Assembly (NCBI RefSeq): GCF_001039275.2
Contig: NZ_CP030117.1
Coordinates: 2,542,001 to 2,606,000, forward strand
Direction: 5' to 3'
Source of the DNA: Brevibacillus brevis
GTDB lineage: Bacteria > Bacillota > Bacilli > Brevibacillales > Brevibacillaceae
Length of the DNA: 64,000 bases
Below the pieces are notes generated by a model. The model did no database searches, was not told where the DNA came from, and saw nothing but the letters and a program-made list of their open reading frames with translations. The translations under genes and the position numbers were made by a program. Below, piece by piece: positions 42,720 through 51,339 of the stretch (positions within the stretch are counted from its first letter, which is position 1; the number at the start of each line of letters is the position of its first letter).

Positions 42720-43366
42720 TGAGATGTGAAGAAGTTCAGGAAATACTGCCTGAATACGCCGAAAATCTGTTGCCTGAGGTGACCCAACGCCGGGTTGATC
42801 ACCATATGGCTGCATGCTATGCCTGTCGTTCCGACTATGAGATTTGGTCGGACAGTGGTGAGTGGATGGAAATGGATAAAGAAGAATACCATTCTGTAAC
42901 TCCATCACGTTCCATTGTAGACGCGGTGATGGCCCGTATTTTATCGGAAGAGCAGTGGGCGATCCCGATTGGCAGAAAAATTTTCAGCGTCACAGCGAGA
43001 ATGCGACGCATGGGTGCGAGTGTAGCTGTTTTGTTGCTGATGGTCTTTTCGTTCACTTTATACGTGAATACAAGTACTACAGAGCATGCAAATTCGCTCG
43101 TTATTAATGGAGAAGTCATGGAGATTAACACGCCAAAAGCGCAAGTCATTTCTTCTTCCATGCAAACAGACGACGGTACATACGTGGTAGAAGCACAGCC
43201 ATATACGTCGCAAGGAGACACTCTGGAACATGCTACTGCTTCGATCGTACCGCTCGATGGAAAGCCGACTTCTACTGAATTAGCCAAGCCGAATTACAGC
43301 ATTGTACTTAGTATTTTTGGAATCCTTATTACTGTTCTTACAATGAGCTGGCTAACGCGCGCATAA
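42716..43366 (+). CDS. Membrane anti-sigma factor with zinc-finger domain
   Basis: 216 aa, coupled to the sigma gene (ATGA overlap). The N-terminal zinc-binding anti-sigma (ZAS) motif H-x3-C-x2-C is in HHMAACYACRSD (about 30-41). One central transmembrane helix (about 100-118) and a second hydrophobic C-terminal segment (about 193-212) frame an extracytoplasmic domain of about 70 residues. This layout fits release by regulated proteolysis, where PrsW would be a candidate; that link is inference. Confidence 0.88.
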   Translation: MMRCEEVQEILPEYAENLLPEVTQRRVDHHMAACYACRSDYEIWSDSGEWMEMDKEEYHSVTPSRSIVDAVMARILSEEQWAIPIGRKIFSVTARMRRMGASVAVLLLMVFSFTLYVNTSTTEHANSLVINGEVMEINTPKAQVISSSMQTDDGTYVVEAQPYTSQGDTLEHATASIVPLDGKPTSTELAKPNYSIVLSIFGILITVLTMSWLTRA

Positions 43367-43389
43367 TGGTATATGATCAAGAGTAAAAG

Positions 43390-43416
43390 AAAAGACCGTC
43401 TTCGGACGGTCTTTTG
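43390..43416 (+). terminator. Terminator after the sigma/anti-sigma pair
   Basis: Perfect 10-bp stem AAAGACCGTC/GACGGTCTTT with a TTCG loop. Confidence 0.92.
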
Positions 43417-43494
43417 TGGCTATTTTATTAGAGTGGTTGTTCAGCAAGCACGTAGAGCAACAAGGCCACGCAAAATACATATGAGGTGAAAGAA

Positions 43495-44442
43495 ATGCCG
43501 AAAAAGTGGCTGTATGTCATAGACGAAGCGATCAAGCGGATCGAAAACGATGAAGTGGAGTTGGGCTTGACCGCTCTACAAAAGGTTCAGGAGCATGGAA
43601 AAGATTTGCCGGATGTCATGATGTATTTGGCGGAGGTCTGGTATCGACTCGGTCATTTGGAAGAGGCTAGTCAATTGCTGACAGATGTCATGGCTAAAAA
43701 TCCGCAAATGGATTCCACTTTGCGCAGAGAATGCCAGCTGCTGTTAGCGGAGATTGCTTTGGATTCCAGTGATTTTGAGACGGCGCAACACCTTCTCTAT
43801 GAATGTAAAGAATCTGGCTTCGAAAGCATCCAGCTTGACTTGTTGTTAGCGGATCTGTATTCGCTCCAAGATTTGGATGAAGTAGCGGTCAAGTATTTGG
43901 AGCAAGCAAGACTAAAGGAGCCAGACAACCAAGATATTATGGCTGCGCTGGGTAATTTGTATTTCCGTATTGGAGAAGACGAGAAAGCAATGAAGCTCCT
44001 GGAACAAGCCGGGGATGAAAGTCTGTCCATGCTTTTGACGAAGGGGCGCTCGTACGCTCAAAGCGGTCAATTCGAACAGGCGTACCACGTATTCCGTCAG
44101 GCGCTGGTCATGGATCGTTCGCCAGAAGTACTCTACGGATGCGCACTGATGGCATTCCACGTAGGACGACTAGATGAAGCAGCAGAACTGGTCAGCAGCT
44201 TGCAAGCGGTCGACGAGGAGTATGTAGCTGCTTACCCATTAGCCGCTGATGTGAATCTTTCGATGGGGAAAACAGAAGCAGCTATCGAGGCTTTGAAGCA
44301 ATATGTGTCTTTGTCCGGATTCGATTTGGATCAAATCCGCAGGCTGATTGCCCTTTTGACGCAAGCCGGACGTTATGACGAAGCGAAAGAATACCAGCAG
44401 CTTCATGATCTGTGGGACCATGAATCCGACGAGGAACAATAA
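43495..44442 (+). CDS. ypiA: TPR-repeat protein YpiA-like
   Basis: 315 aa from ATG 43495, seven bases after GAGGTG. It consists of tandem tetratricopeptide repeats over nearly the whole length (for example AEVWYRLGHLEEASQLL, AALGNLYFRIGEDEKAMKLL and MAFHVGRLDEAAELV). No membrane or catalytic segment. The order aroA...ypiA...ypiF-qcrA matches B. subtilis, where YpiA is a longer TPR protein (about 420 aa). Likely a protein-interaction scaffold; function not established. Confidence 0.82.
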   Translation: MPKKWLYVIDEAIKRIENDEVELGLTALQKVQEHGKDLPDVMMYLAEVWYRLGHLEEASQLLTDVMAKNPQMDSTLRRECQLLLAEIALDSSDFETAQHLLYECKESGFESIQLDLLLADLYSLQDLDEVAVKYLEQARLKEPDNQDIMAALGNLYFRIGEDEKAMKLLEQAGDESLSMLLTKGRSYAQSGQFEQAYHVFRQALVMDRSPEVLYGCALMAFHVGRLDEAAELVSSLQAVDEEYVAAYPLAADVNLSMGKTEAAIEALKQYVSLSGFDLDQIRRLIALLTQAGRYDEAKEYQQLHDLWDHESDEEQ

Positions 44443-44451
44443 AAAGTAGAC

Positions 44452-44490
44452 AAACAGGAAGTCACTTCGGTGGCTTCCTGTTTATTTTTC
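44452..44490 (+). terminator. Terminator after the TPR gene
   Basis: 14-pair stem AAACAGGAAGTCAC/GTGGCTTCCTGTTT with one G-U wobble and a TTCG loop, then an AT-rich tail. Confidence 0.9.
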
Positions 44491-44545
44491 CGCATTTTGG
44501 CAAGAATGAGAGACAAGTAAGCCATCGTAAAGAAGGGATGCACAG

Positions 44546-45664
44546 ATGAACTTGGCTGAGATCTTGGTGTACACCGATATCCGGCAGCTCCATCAGATTG
44601 CCAACCATTACGGATGCGAATGCAACCCTCATTCCAAAAACGAATTGATTACGTCGCTGTTGTCTAGCTTGAGGCACAGGTTGACAATCTCTCAAGAAGT
44701 TGAGCAGCTGAGCAGTGCAGAAACCCATTTTTTGCTCCAATTGTTCCTGGACAAGCGAACGGTCATGTCGCTTGAGGATTTGTTGGCGAAAGCCGGGGTG
44801 GCACTGGAGTGTGAAAAGGAAAAAAAGCAGGAGGAAGGACGGAAGTTTGTCGCAGCTGCAATGAAGCGAGGATGGATTTTTCCGGCGAAAAGTAAAACCG
44901 TAGGGCAGTATCAAATTCCGCTGGATATCCGTGAGCCGTACTTGCAAGCGTGGCTGACAAAGTGGCGTGAGTCAAACGCACTGCTTCATCCCGGTCCGCA
45001 AGCTTACAGGGATGAAGGAACAGCACTATGCGATGATATCATGCAATTTTTACAATTTCTCCAGCAGGAGCCAGTACCGCTCACCGCAGAAGGTGGCATG
45101 TACAAACGTCACCAGCAGCAGCTTTTTCAATTTTTGTACGTAAAAGAAGAGCCGCTATTGCCGCAAAAATGGCGCTTTGGGTACGGTCTGCATTTTGATT
45201 TATACCCTGACCGTTTTTCCTTGCTCTATGATTTCTGCTACTATCACCGATGGATTGTAGAAGTGGACGGCAAGGTAGCAGTAACGGATGCAGGGAGGGA
45301 GCGACTGGAGCAACCGTATAACGATCAATTGTACCATGATGTCATTCGCTTCTGGATGAGGCTGTACAAACGGGCTGTCCCGAACTTGCCGATGCTGGTT
45401 CAGCTCATTCCGATGATCGCGTCGGGTGGCTGGGTAAGTCAGCAATCGCTGATGGACACGCTGCTCCATTGGATGAAAGAGTTTTACTACGATTCGCCTA
45501 CAGATATATTGGTGAATCGGGTATGCAAAATGATGGTACATCTAGGATTGTTGCGCGTCGGCCAAGACGAACAGGGGCAGTGGTTATACACCGCAACGTA
45601 TGCGAGCCAGACTTGGCTTCGAAAATACAATGGTTTTACCGAAACGACTATTTTATTGAAGTGA
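44546..45664 (+). CDS. Protein of unknown function with SAP-like N-terminus
   Basis: 372 aa, ATG after AAGAAGGGATG. Residues about 10-43 resemble a SAP-type helix-extension-helix DNA-binding motif (IRQLHQIANHYG, then KNELITSLLSSLRH). The remainder looks like a run of winged-helix-type modules rich in Trp, Tyr and Leu, reminiscent of the N-terminal part of XPB/Ssl2-like helicase proteins, but no helicase motif is present. It ends 9 bp before the IDEAL protein gene. I recognise no named family; a nucleic-acid role is a guess. Confidence 0.65.
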   Translation: MNLAEILVYTDIRQLHQIANHYGCECNPHSKNELITSLLSSLRHRLTISQEVEQLSSAETHFLLQLFLDKRTVMSLEDLLAKAGVALECEKEKKQEEGRKFVAAAMKRGWIFPAKSKTVGQYQIPLDIREPYLQAWLTKWRESNALLHPGPQAYRDEGTALCDDIMQFLQFLQQEPVPLTAEGGMYKRHQQQLFQFLYVKEEPLLPQKWRFGYGLHFDLYPDRFSLLYDFCYYHRWIVEVDGKVAVTDAGRERLEQPYNDQLYHDVIRFWMRLYKRAVPNLPMLVQLIPMIASGGWVSQQSLMDTLLHWMKEFYYDSPTDILVNRVCKMMVHLGLLRVGQDEQGQWLYTATYASQTWLRKYNGFTETTILLK

Positions 45665-45673
45665 GGGATGGGT

Positions 45674-45889
45674 ATGGAGTGGCCGAATTTCTATTCCAAC
45701 GCGTACGGAACGAACAATCAAATGGTTTCCGGTTTGTTATCTGAAATGGTGATCGACGAGCAAATGCGTCAATACCGCAAGCGCACGCTAATCCAGGAGA
45801 TTGATGAGGCACTTGCATCAAAAAACAAAGAGCTGTTTTTGCGCTTAACAGACGAATTAAAAGAAATCATGGCTTACGAGCAAGCCTAA
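45674..45889 (+). CDS. Stand-alone IDEAL-domain protein
   Basis: 71 aa from ATG 45674, six bases after GTGAGGG; the ATG at 45668 abuts that site. The C-terminal half (about 36-68) is an IDEAL domain with the eponymous sequence in LIQEIDEALASKNKELF. In B. subtilis the gene at this location (ypiB) has an extra N-terminal UPF0302 domain; here only the IDEAL part with about 35 upstream residues exists. IDEAL domains can mediate protein interaction; the function is unknown. Confidence 0.8.
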   Translation: MEWPNFYSNAYGTNNQMVSGLLSEMVIDEQMRQYRKRTLIQEIDEALASKNKELFLRLTDELKEIMAYEQA

Positions 45890-45978
45890 ATACATAATCG
45901 TCTGCGTTATTGCGAGTCTCCAACCATTCATGGTACGCTTATTTCCAGAAATGAACAAGGAAATGAGGAGACGGCTCT

Positions 45979-46401
45979 ATGCAGTGGAACTTGAATGATT
46001 TTGAAAACTGGGAGGAGTTGCGGTCCTTTGTGGATACCGCGCTGCTCCCTCTTTATTTGTACAACTCGGACAGAAAAGTAGAAGAGCATGTTGTACGCAT
46101 GAACTACTTATTAAATGTAGCCGCCGGGATTGAGCAGCGACTCAAGGGACGTGTGCTGCTATTTCCGTTAAGCTATCAAATCGGAGAAGAGCAGCTAGAT
46201 CAACGAACGCCAGCGGAATTCCCCTATAAAGTACTGCTTCATTTTCGCGGAGAACAGATTCAATTAAAGGACCGAGCGGAAGAAGGTGTGCTGACCTTAT
46301 TGGTAGGGGATGAAGATCTGGAATCTTCATTGCGTTTTGAAGTGACTGTGGATGTGCTGTACAAAGAGGTCATCAAGCTGTGGCAAAACGGGCGGGGATA
46401 A
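45979..46401 (+). CDS. ypiF: YpiF-like protein (DUF2487)
   Basis: 140 aa, ATG after AATGAGGAG. A soluble cytoplasmic alpha/beta protein with the pattern LLPLYLYNSDRKVEEHVVRM, a LKGRVLLFPLSYQIG strand block and FPYKVLLHF. The position directly before qcrABC matches B. subtilis ypiF, a DUF2487 protein. No enzymatic residues are obvious. Linkage to the bc complex is conserved, which suggests an accessory role, but there is no evidence in the sequence. Confidence 0.78.
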   Translation: MQWNLNDFENWEELRSFVDTALLPLYLYNSDRKVEEHVVRMNYLLNVAAGIEQRLKGRVLLFPLSYQIGEEQLDQRTPAEFPYKVLLHFRGEQIQLKDRAEEGVLTLLVGDEDLESSLRFEVTVDVLYKEVIKLWQNGRG

Positions 46402-46533
46402 TCATTTTGACATAGAAAAGAGACGCAATAGAGAAAGCGTTTTCCGGTAATACTACAGAAAAATGGGTGGGGCAAGGTCTTAAATTTGACAATCTGGCAA
46501 CAATATCCTGTCACACATCGTTTGGGTAAAGAC

Positions 46534-46548
46534 ATGTCCACTGGACAT
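46534..46548 (+). promoter_or_regulatory. 15-bp perfect inverted repeat upstream of the qcr promoter
   Basis: ATGTCCA-C-TGGACAT, 2 bp before the -35 box. The placement suggests an operator for an activator or repressor. Confidence 0.6.
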
Positions 46549-46550
46549 TC

Positions 46551-46579
46551 TTGACATCTTTATAGGCGTTAGCTATGAT
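46551..46579 (+). promoter_or_regulatory. Sigma-A promoter of qcrABC
   Basis: TTGACA (46551-46556), 17 bp, TATGAT (46574-46579). Confidence 0.85.
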
Positions 46580-46653
46580 TGGGATTGACCTAGTGTATAT
46601 GTATGAAAATGCCATCGTAGCGCTATTTTACAGGATAAGGAGGGAAAAAAGAT

Positions 46654-47172
46654 ATGGGAGACAAACGCGAAATTTCCAGGCGTACATTTTTGAACTACGC
46701 CCTGATGGGAACTGGCGGATTCCTTGCTGCGGGAATGATCACCCCAATGATTCGCTTTGCGGTAGACCCCCTTCTGCAAGGACATGCAGGTGGAGATAAA
46801 GTAGCTGTCGGCAGTCCGGATGAGTTTAGTGCCGTGCCAAAACGCGTAGAATTCAAAGTCCATACCAAGGACGGTTGGTATGAATCAGAATCTACACTTA
46901 CTGCATGGGTTACCAAGAACGACAAGGGTGAGATTCTTGCTCTGTCCCCGATCTGTAAGCACTTAGGGTGTACGGTTGACTGGGGAACTGGCCCAGGACA
47001 ACCAAATGAGTACTTCTGTCCATGCCACATGGGTCGTTATTCGATCAATGGCGAGCACATTTTGGGAACGCCACCGACGGCTTCTCTTGATGAGTATGAG
47101 ACAGAAGTCAAAGATGGAAAATTGTATTTAGGTAAAGTAAAAGCAAATCCTCGTCCGGGGGTGAACGGCTAA
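46654..47172 (+). CDS. qcrA: Menaquinol:cytochrome c reductase, Rieske iron-sulfur subunit
   Basis: 172 aa. The N-terminus carries a twin-Arg type motif (ISRRTFLNYAL) and one membrane helix. Rieske cluster ligands are in SPICKHLGC and FCPCHMGRYS (C-x-H and C-x2-H). It takes electrons from menaquinol at the outer face of the membrane. First gene of qcrABC; it ends one base before qcrB. The menaquinone is supplied by the genes at 21-26 kb. Confidence 0.97.
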   Translation: MGDKREISRRTFLNYALMGTGGFLAAGMITPMIRFAVDPLLQGHAGGDKVAVGSPDEFSAVPKRVEFKVHTKDGWYESESTLTAWVTKNDKGEILALSPICKHLGCTVDWGTGPGQPNEYFCPCHMGRYSINGEHILGTPPTASLDEYETEVKDGKLYLGKVKANPRPGVNG

Positions 47173-47173
47173 A

Positions 47174-47845
47174 ATGATGCAAAAAATGTATGATTGGGTC
47201 GACGAGCGCTTAAACATCACTCCGATGTGGCGTGACTTGGCTGACCACGAAGTACCTGAGCACGTGAACCCGGCACATCATTTTTCAGCTTTTGTTTACT
47301 GCTTTGGTGGACTTACGTTCTTTATTACCGTTATTCAAATCTTGTCTGGTATGTTCTTGACGATGTACTATGTACCAGACGTTATCAATGCTTACGAATC
47401 CGTTAAGTACCTCCAGAACGAAGTAGCGTTCGGGGTAATCGTACGCGGTATGCATCACTGGGGTGCCAGCTTGGTAATCGTGATGATGTTCCTACATACT
47501 CTGCGTGTATTCTTTACAGGTGCATACAAAAAGCCGCGTGAATTGAACTGGGTAGTCGGCGTACTGATTTTCTTCGTTATGCTGGGCCTCGGTTTCACAG
47601 GTTATCTCTTGCCTTGGGATAACACCGCATACTTTGCGACCAAAGTAGGTGTGCAGATCGCTGACTCTGTACCTTTCATCGGACCATATGTGAAAACTTT
47701 GCTCACAGGCGGAGACATTCTAGGGGCACAAACCCTTACCCGTTTCTTCGCGATTCACGTGTTCTTCCTCCCAGGCGCACTGCTTGGTCTGTTGGGAGCT
47801 CACTTTGTTATGATCCGTTCGCAAGGTATCTCGGGTCCACTATAA
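47174..47845 (+). CDS. qcrB: Menaquinol:cytochrome c reductase, cytochrome b subunit
   Basis: 223 aa, cytochrome b6-type four-helix protein. Heme-ligating His residues are visible in MHHWGASLVIVMMFLHTLRVFFTGAYKKPRELNW and in FFAIHVFFLPGALLGLLGAHF (given here as separate short motifs HHWGASLV, FLHTLRV, FAIHVFF and LLGAHF). It houses two b hemes and the extra c-type heme typical of Bacillus. The second part of the b-type protein (subunit IV) is fused in QcrC. Confidence 0.97.
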   Translation: MMQKMYDWVDERLNITPMWRDLADHEVPEHVNPAHHFSAFVYCFGGLTFFITVIQILSGMFLTMYYVPDVINAYESVKYLQNEVAFGVIVRGMHHWGASLVIVMMFLHTLRVFFTGAYKKPRELNWVVGVLIFFVMLGLGFTGYLLPWDNTAYFATKVGVQIADSVPFIGPYVKTLLTGGDILGAQTLTRFFAIHVFFLPGALLGLLGAHFVMIRSQGISGPL

Positions 47846-47873
47846 TCGGTCTTCGAAAAAAGGAGGAAATAGC

Positions 47874-48665
47874 ATGGCAAAACAAGATAAAGATGCTACC
47901 TTCGTCGGAGATTCCCGAGTATCGGCGAAGCGTATTCCAAACATTTCTCCATCCTACTCCGACTTTCCAGGTAAAAACGAGCCGTTTTGGCCAAACTTCC
48001 TGTTGAAAGAGTGGATGGTGGCAGCCGTTTGCTTGGTTGGTTTCCTTGTGTTAACGGTTTCACACCCGTCGCCGTTAACTGACAAAGCAAACCCGAATGA
48101 TACTTCATTCATTCCGTTGCCAGACTGGTACTTCTTGTTCCTGTATCAAATGCTGAAATATCCTTGGGCTGCAGGGGATTGGGTCGTACTCGGTACCGTT
48201 GTCGTACCAGGTATCGCATTTGGTGCACTGATGTTGGCGCCTTGGTTGGATACCAGCAAAGAGCGTCGTCCTAGCAAACGTCCAGTTGCTACAGGTTTGA
48301 TGCTGACTGCGCTCGTTGGTATTTTCTACCTGACTTGGGCAGCGAACCATGAATATCATCTAGCTCACCCAGATAAAGGGAAAGGAACTGGTGGCAAACA
48401 AGGATCTAGTGCAACTGCACCTGCTCCGGCTGACACCAGCTTTACAGCAGATGCGCTTTGGAAAGCGCAAACAAGCTGTATGGGATGCCATGGTAAAAAC
48501 ATGGAGGGTGGCATGGGTCCAAACCTCCAGAAAATCGGTGCAACTTTGGATGCAGCCAAGATTACTGATGTCATCAAGAACGGTAAAGGCGCAATGCCAG
48601 GCGGTATGATCAAAGATGATGCAGAAATCGCAAAGCTAGCTGAATACATGGCTGGCTTGAAATAA
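47874..48665 (+). CDS. qcrC: Menaquinol:cytochrome c reductase, subunit IV-cytochrome c fusion
   Basis: 263 aa. The N-terminal part (about 30-165) is subunit IV-like with three membrane helices and the PLPDWYFLFLYQMLKYPW motif near the quinol site. After a Lys/Gly/Ser/Ala linker (about 170-188) comes a C-terminal cytochrome c domain with CMGCH (about 202-206) and the axial Met in MPGGMI. This fusion is characteristic of Bacillus-type bc complexes. Confidence 0.97.
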   Translation: MAKQDKDATFVGDSRVSAKRIPNISPSYSDFPGKNEPFWPNFLLKEWMVAAVCLVGFLVLTVSHPSPLTDKANPNDTSFIPLPDWYFLFLYQMLKYPWAAGDWVVLGTVVVPGIAFGALMLAPWLDTSKERRPSKRPVATGLMLTALVGIFYLTWAANHEYHLAHPDKGKGTGGKQGSSATAPAPADTSFTADALWKAQTSCMGCHGKNMEGGMGPNLQKIGATLDAAKITDVIKNGKGAMPGGMIKDDAEIAKLAEYMAGLK

Positions 48666-48741
48666 GCTAATAGGGGAAAAGCTGGCTGGTAATGCGGTCA
48701 GCTTTTTCGTTAGCGGCGTACACAGCGGGAGACGATTATAG

Positions 48742-49341
48742 ATGATCTGGATATGGGAGTGGTTTCGGCAATCTTTGGGCAAAAGGTGGTTTCTTTGGAC
48801 GCTGTTCTTCGTCAACTTTTTGGGAACCATATATGGATTTATCTGGTATGGTAACCAATTGGCTGAGACACCAGCATATTTAATTCCTTTTGTCCCGGAC
48901 AGCCCGACAGGTAGCGGACTTTTTTCGCTTGTACTCCTTACCTATTTGTTGGGTCGCCACATTCCTGTACTGGAAGCTTTGGCTGGCATCACCAATTTTA
49001 AGTATGGTGTCTGGGCCGTTTGCATTATCGTGGCTGGTTGGTTGATGGGCAATGAAGTGCGTTGGACAGACGTGATGCTGATCATTTCCCACACCGGCAT
49101 GGCTGTGGAATCTGTTTTATATGCGCGTTTTTACAAGCTAAGTCTTCTGCCGGTGGGAATCGCTGCGCTGTGGACACTGAATAATGATTTTCTCGATTAC
49201 GTCATGGACATCCATCCGTGGCTGCCGAGTGTACTGGATCCATATGAGGGCTTCGTTGGGTTGTTTACGGTTCTTCTCAGTCTGATCTCGATCTCGGTGA
49301 TCTGGTGGGTGAATATGAAGTATACGACAAATAAGGTCTAA
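48742..49341 (+). CDS. ypjA: YpjA-like membrane protein (DUF1405)
   Basis: 199 aa, five to six transmembrane helices. The DUF1405 pattern is seen in FLWTLFFVNFLGTIYGFIWYG, a FVPDSPTGSGLF segment and NFKYGVWAV (short motifs). The position after qcrC matches B. subtilis ypjA. Conserved linkage to qcrABC hints at a role in respiration or membrane assembly, but none is shown. Start at ATG 48742 follows GGGAGA at some distance. Confidence 0.85.
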   Translation: MIWIWEWFRQSLGKRWFLWTLFFVNFLGTIYGFIWYGNQLAETPAYLIPFVPDSPTGSGLFSLVLLTYLLGRHIPVLEALAGITNFKYGVWAVCIIVAGWLMGNEVRWTDVMLIISHTGMAVESVLYARFYKLSLLPVGIAALWTLNNDFLDYVMDIHPWLPSVLDPYEGFVGLFTVLLSLISISVIWWVNMKYTTNKV

Positions 49342-49389
49342 TCTTGTCCTCCTTTCCATAGGCTGTACTAGGGAAGGAGGTTATTTGCG

Positions 49390-50205
49390 TTGAAGAAAAA
49401 CATCCGGTTTCTATCATTCTTTCTCATGATCGGGTTGTTCTTGTCGTGGCCCATTCATAATTTGTATTCGAAGCTGAATCAACCGATAGAAGAAAAGCAA
49501 TTGGCAGCATTGGACCAAATTGCGCATGAGTTACTGACGTATGCAAAAAAGGGAGATCTTGAAGGGGCAGAACAGCGCATTGTACAGCTCGCAGAACGAT
49601 TCCCGAACCAGCATTTGCCCAATCCGATCCGAATTGAGAGTCTGAATGCAGTGACACAGTCCATACTGGCAGCCAAGCAAAGCTTTGCTTCCGCAAACGC
49701 AAGTGAACAGCAATTGCTGTGGCATGCCACGCGGGTCCGTATCGCCATAGACGCACTGACGCATGATCACCAGCCAATGTGGCGTAGCTACTATCCTTCG
49801 CTCGTCACACAGGTTCAAAACCTGCAGCTAACGGCTGTTGAGCGGAATTTTAGCCAGTTTCGCGAACAGTTCGATGAAAATTACCGATTATTTTTGGCGA
49901 TTAAACCGGGAATGAGTATTCAGCTTCCAGAGGGGCAAATGTCCTCGATTACGGTGGCGTACGATATCATATCCAAAGAGATGCGAAACAGCCAGGTAGA
50001 TTGGCAGTTGGTACGAGAGGCGTTGCGAGAACTGAACAGCTCTTTTCAAGTGGCTTTTGTGGGAGAAGAAAAGAGTACATTTGCTCGTCTAATGATGCGG
50101 CCAGATTCACCTATTGTCATTCTCGCATCGATTTCGATTGCTTTGATCATGGCCTTGTCTTATGTGGCGTGGAAGAAATATGATGGAGAAATCCGTTCGA
50201 CGTAA
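49390..50205 (+). CDS. ypjB: YpjB-like sporulation protein
   Basis: 271 aa, TTG start nine bases after GGAAGGAGG. It has an N-terminal signal or anchor segment (about 6-24) and a C-terminal transmembrane helix (about 240-258), with a helical extracytoplasmic domain between. Position and topology match B. subtilis YpjB, which has been described as having a sporulation defect when lost. It ends at a bidirectional terminator, facing the minus-strand ypjC gene. Confidence 0.82.
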   Translation: MKKNIRFLSFFLMIGLFLSWPIHNLYSKLNQPIEEKQLAALDQIAHELLTYAKKGDLEGAEQRIVQLAERFPNQHLPNPIRIESLNAVTQSILAAKQSFASANASEQQLLWHATRVRIAIDALTHDHQPMWRSYYPSLVTQVQNLQLTAVERNFSQFREQFDENYRLFLAIKPGMSIQLPEGQMSSITVAYDIISKEMRNSQVDWQLVREALRELNSSFQVAFVGEEKSTFARLMMRPDSPIVILASISIALIMALSYVAWKKYDGEIRST

Positions 50206-50212
50206 TAGACAC

Positions 50213-50250
50213 AAAAACCCCTTGCCTGTATAAAAAGGCAAGGGGTTTTG
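50213..50250. terminator. Bidirectional terminator between ypjB and ypjC
   Basis: 14-bp perfect stem, AAAACCCCTTGCCT with AGGCAAGGGGTTTT. Confidence 0.95.
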
Positions 50251-50265
50251 TTGTGCAGCTTCGTG

Positions 50266-51123
50266 CTAATCGTGAAGCGGCTTCTTGTTTTCATCAAGGG
50301 TGAAGCCTTCTCCGAGAACTTCATGCACATCATTGACGATGACAAAAGCATGCGGATCAATTTCTTGCACAATGGTTTTAAAACGCATGACTTCGTTTCG
50401 GCTGACAACGACATAGATGACTTTCTTTTCATCGCCAGAGTAGGCACCTTTACCAGCTAAGAGTGTCACACCACGACCTACATCAAGAATTTGCTTGGCG
50501 ATGCTATCTGCTTCGTTGGAGATGATCGTCAATGCTTTTCCTGCATAAGCGCCATCTTGGAAAAAGTCGATGACACGTGCTGCAATAAAGACGACGACGA
50601 GGGTATACATAGCGCTTTCCAGATTCAAATAGACGAGGGACGCCCCAATGACCAAGATGTCTCCAAAAAACAACGTCCTTCCCATACTGATACCCATGTA
50701 TTTCTGAAGCAGTCTGGCAATGATGTCCACACCGCCGGTCGTCCCGCCGTATCGGAAAATAATCCCTAAACCGACACCAACCGCTACCCCGGCATACAGG
50801 GAAGCAAGCAAGCGATCTTTCATCGGCAGCGGAAGCACACCATCAAATAAGGATAAAAAGACGGAGAGAGAAACCGTTCCCAAAATCGTGTAGAAAAAAG
50901 AAGTTCGTCCAAGAATTTTCCAGCCCAAGAAAAATAACGGTATGTTCAGGACAAAGAAGACGATTCCCTGATCGACAACAGGAACTAACAGCTTGATCAA
51001 AATGCTGATACCAGTAATACCGCCCTCAGCTAGATGGTTGGGAATGTTGAACGCGTTAATACCAAATCCCATAATGGCAGAACCGATGATAATGGCAATG
51101 ATACTGTCAAGACGAATTTTCAT
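50266..51123 (-). CDS. ypjC: YitT-family membrane protein (YpjC)
   Basis: 285 aa on the minus strand; the ATG follows CAGGAGG. Five to six membrane helices occupy about 1-195 (for example IIIGSAIMGFGINAFNIPNHLAEGG as the YitT entry motif, given in part), followed by a soluble DUF2179 domain (about 205-280) with KVIYVVVSRNEVMRF and DPHAFVIVNDVHEVLGEGF. These are the hallmarks of the YitT family. Orientation and position match B. subtilis ypjC. A transport role is suspected for the family but not demonstrated. Confidence 0.9.
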   Translation of the reverse strand: MKIRLDSIIAIIIGSAIMGFGINAFNIPNHLAEGGITGISILIKLLVPVVDQGIVFFVLNIPLFFLGWKILGRTSFFYTILGTVSLSVFLSLFDGVLPLPMKDRLLASLYAGVAVGVGLGIIFRYGGTTGGVDIIARLLQKYMGISMGRTLFFGDILVIGASLVYLNLESAMYTLVVVFIAARVIDFFQDGAYAGKALTIISNEADSIAKQILDVGRGVTLLAGKGAYSGDEKKVIYVVVSRNEVMRFKTIVQEIDPHAFVIVNDVHEVLGEGFTLDENKKPLHD

Positions 51124-51339
51124 ATATCCTCCTGTTCGCCGGATCAGGAAACAGGCTTCCCCCCGGACGTGATGTGCAGGTAATACTTGTGTTACCTGAG
51201 GGCTATCCGAAAGCCATTATAAATGAACGCTCGTTTGATTGTCCATATGCTGGAAAGACGAAGTATTGTGATTTGGCAAACGAAGCCTTTTTTAGTACGA
51301 TAGGTGACAGAGAGAAGAATGTGAAAAAGGAGTGGGCGG

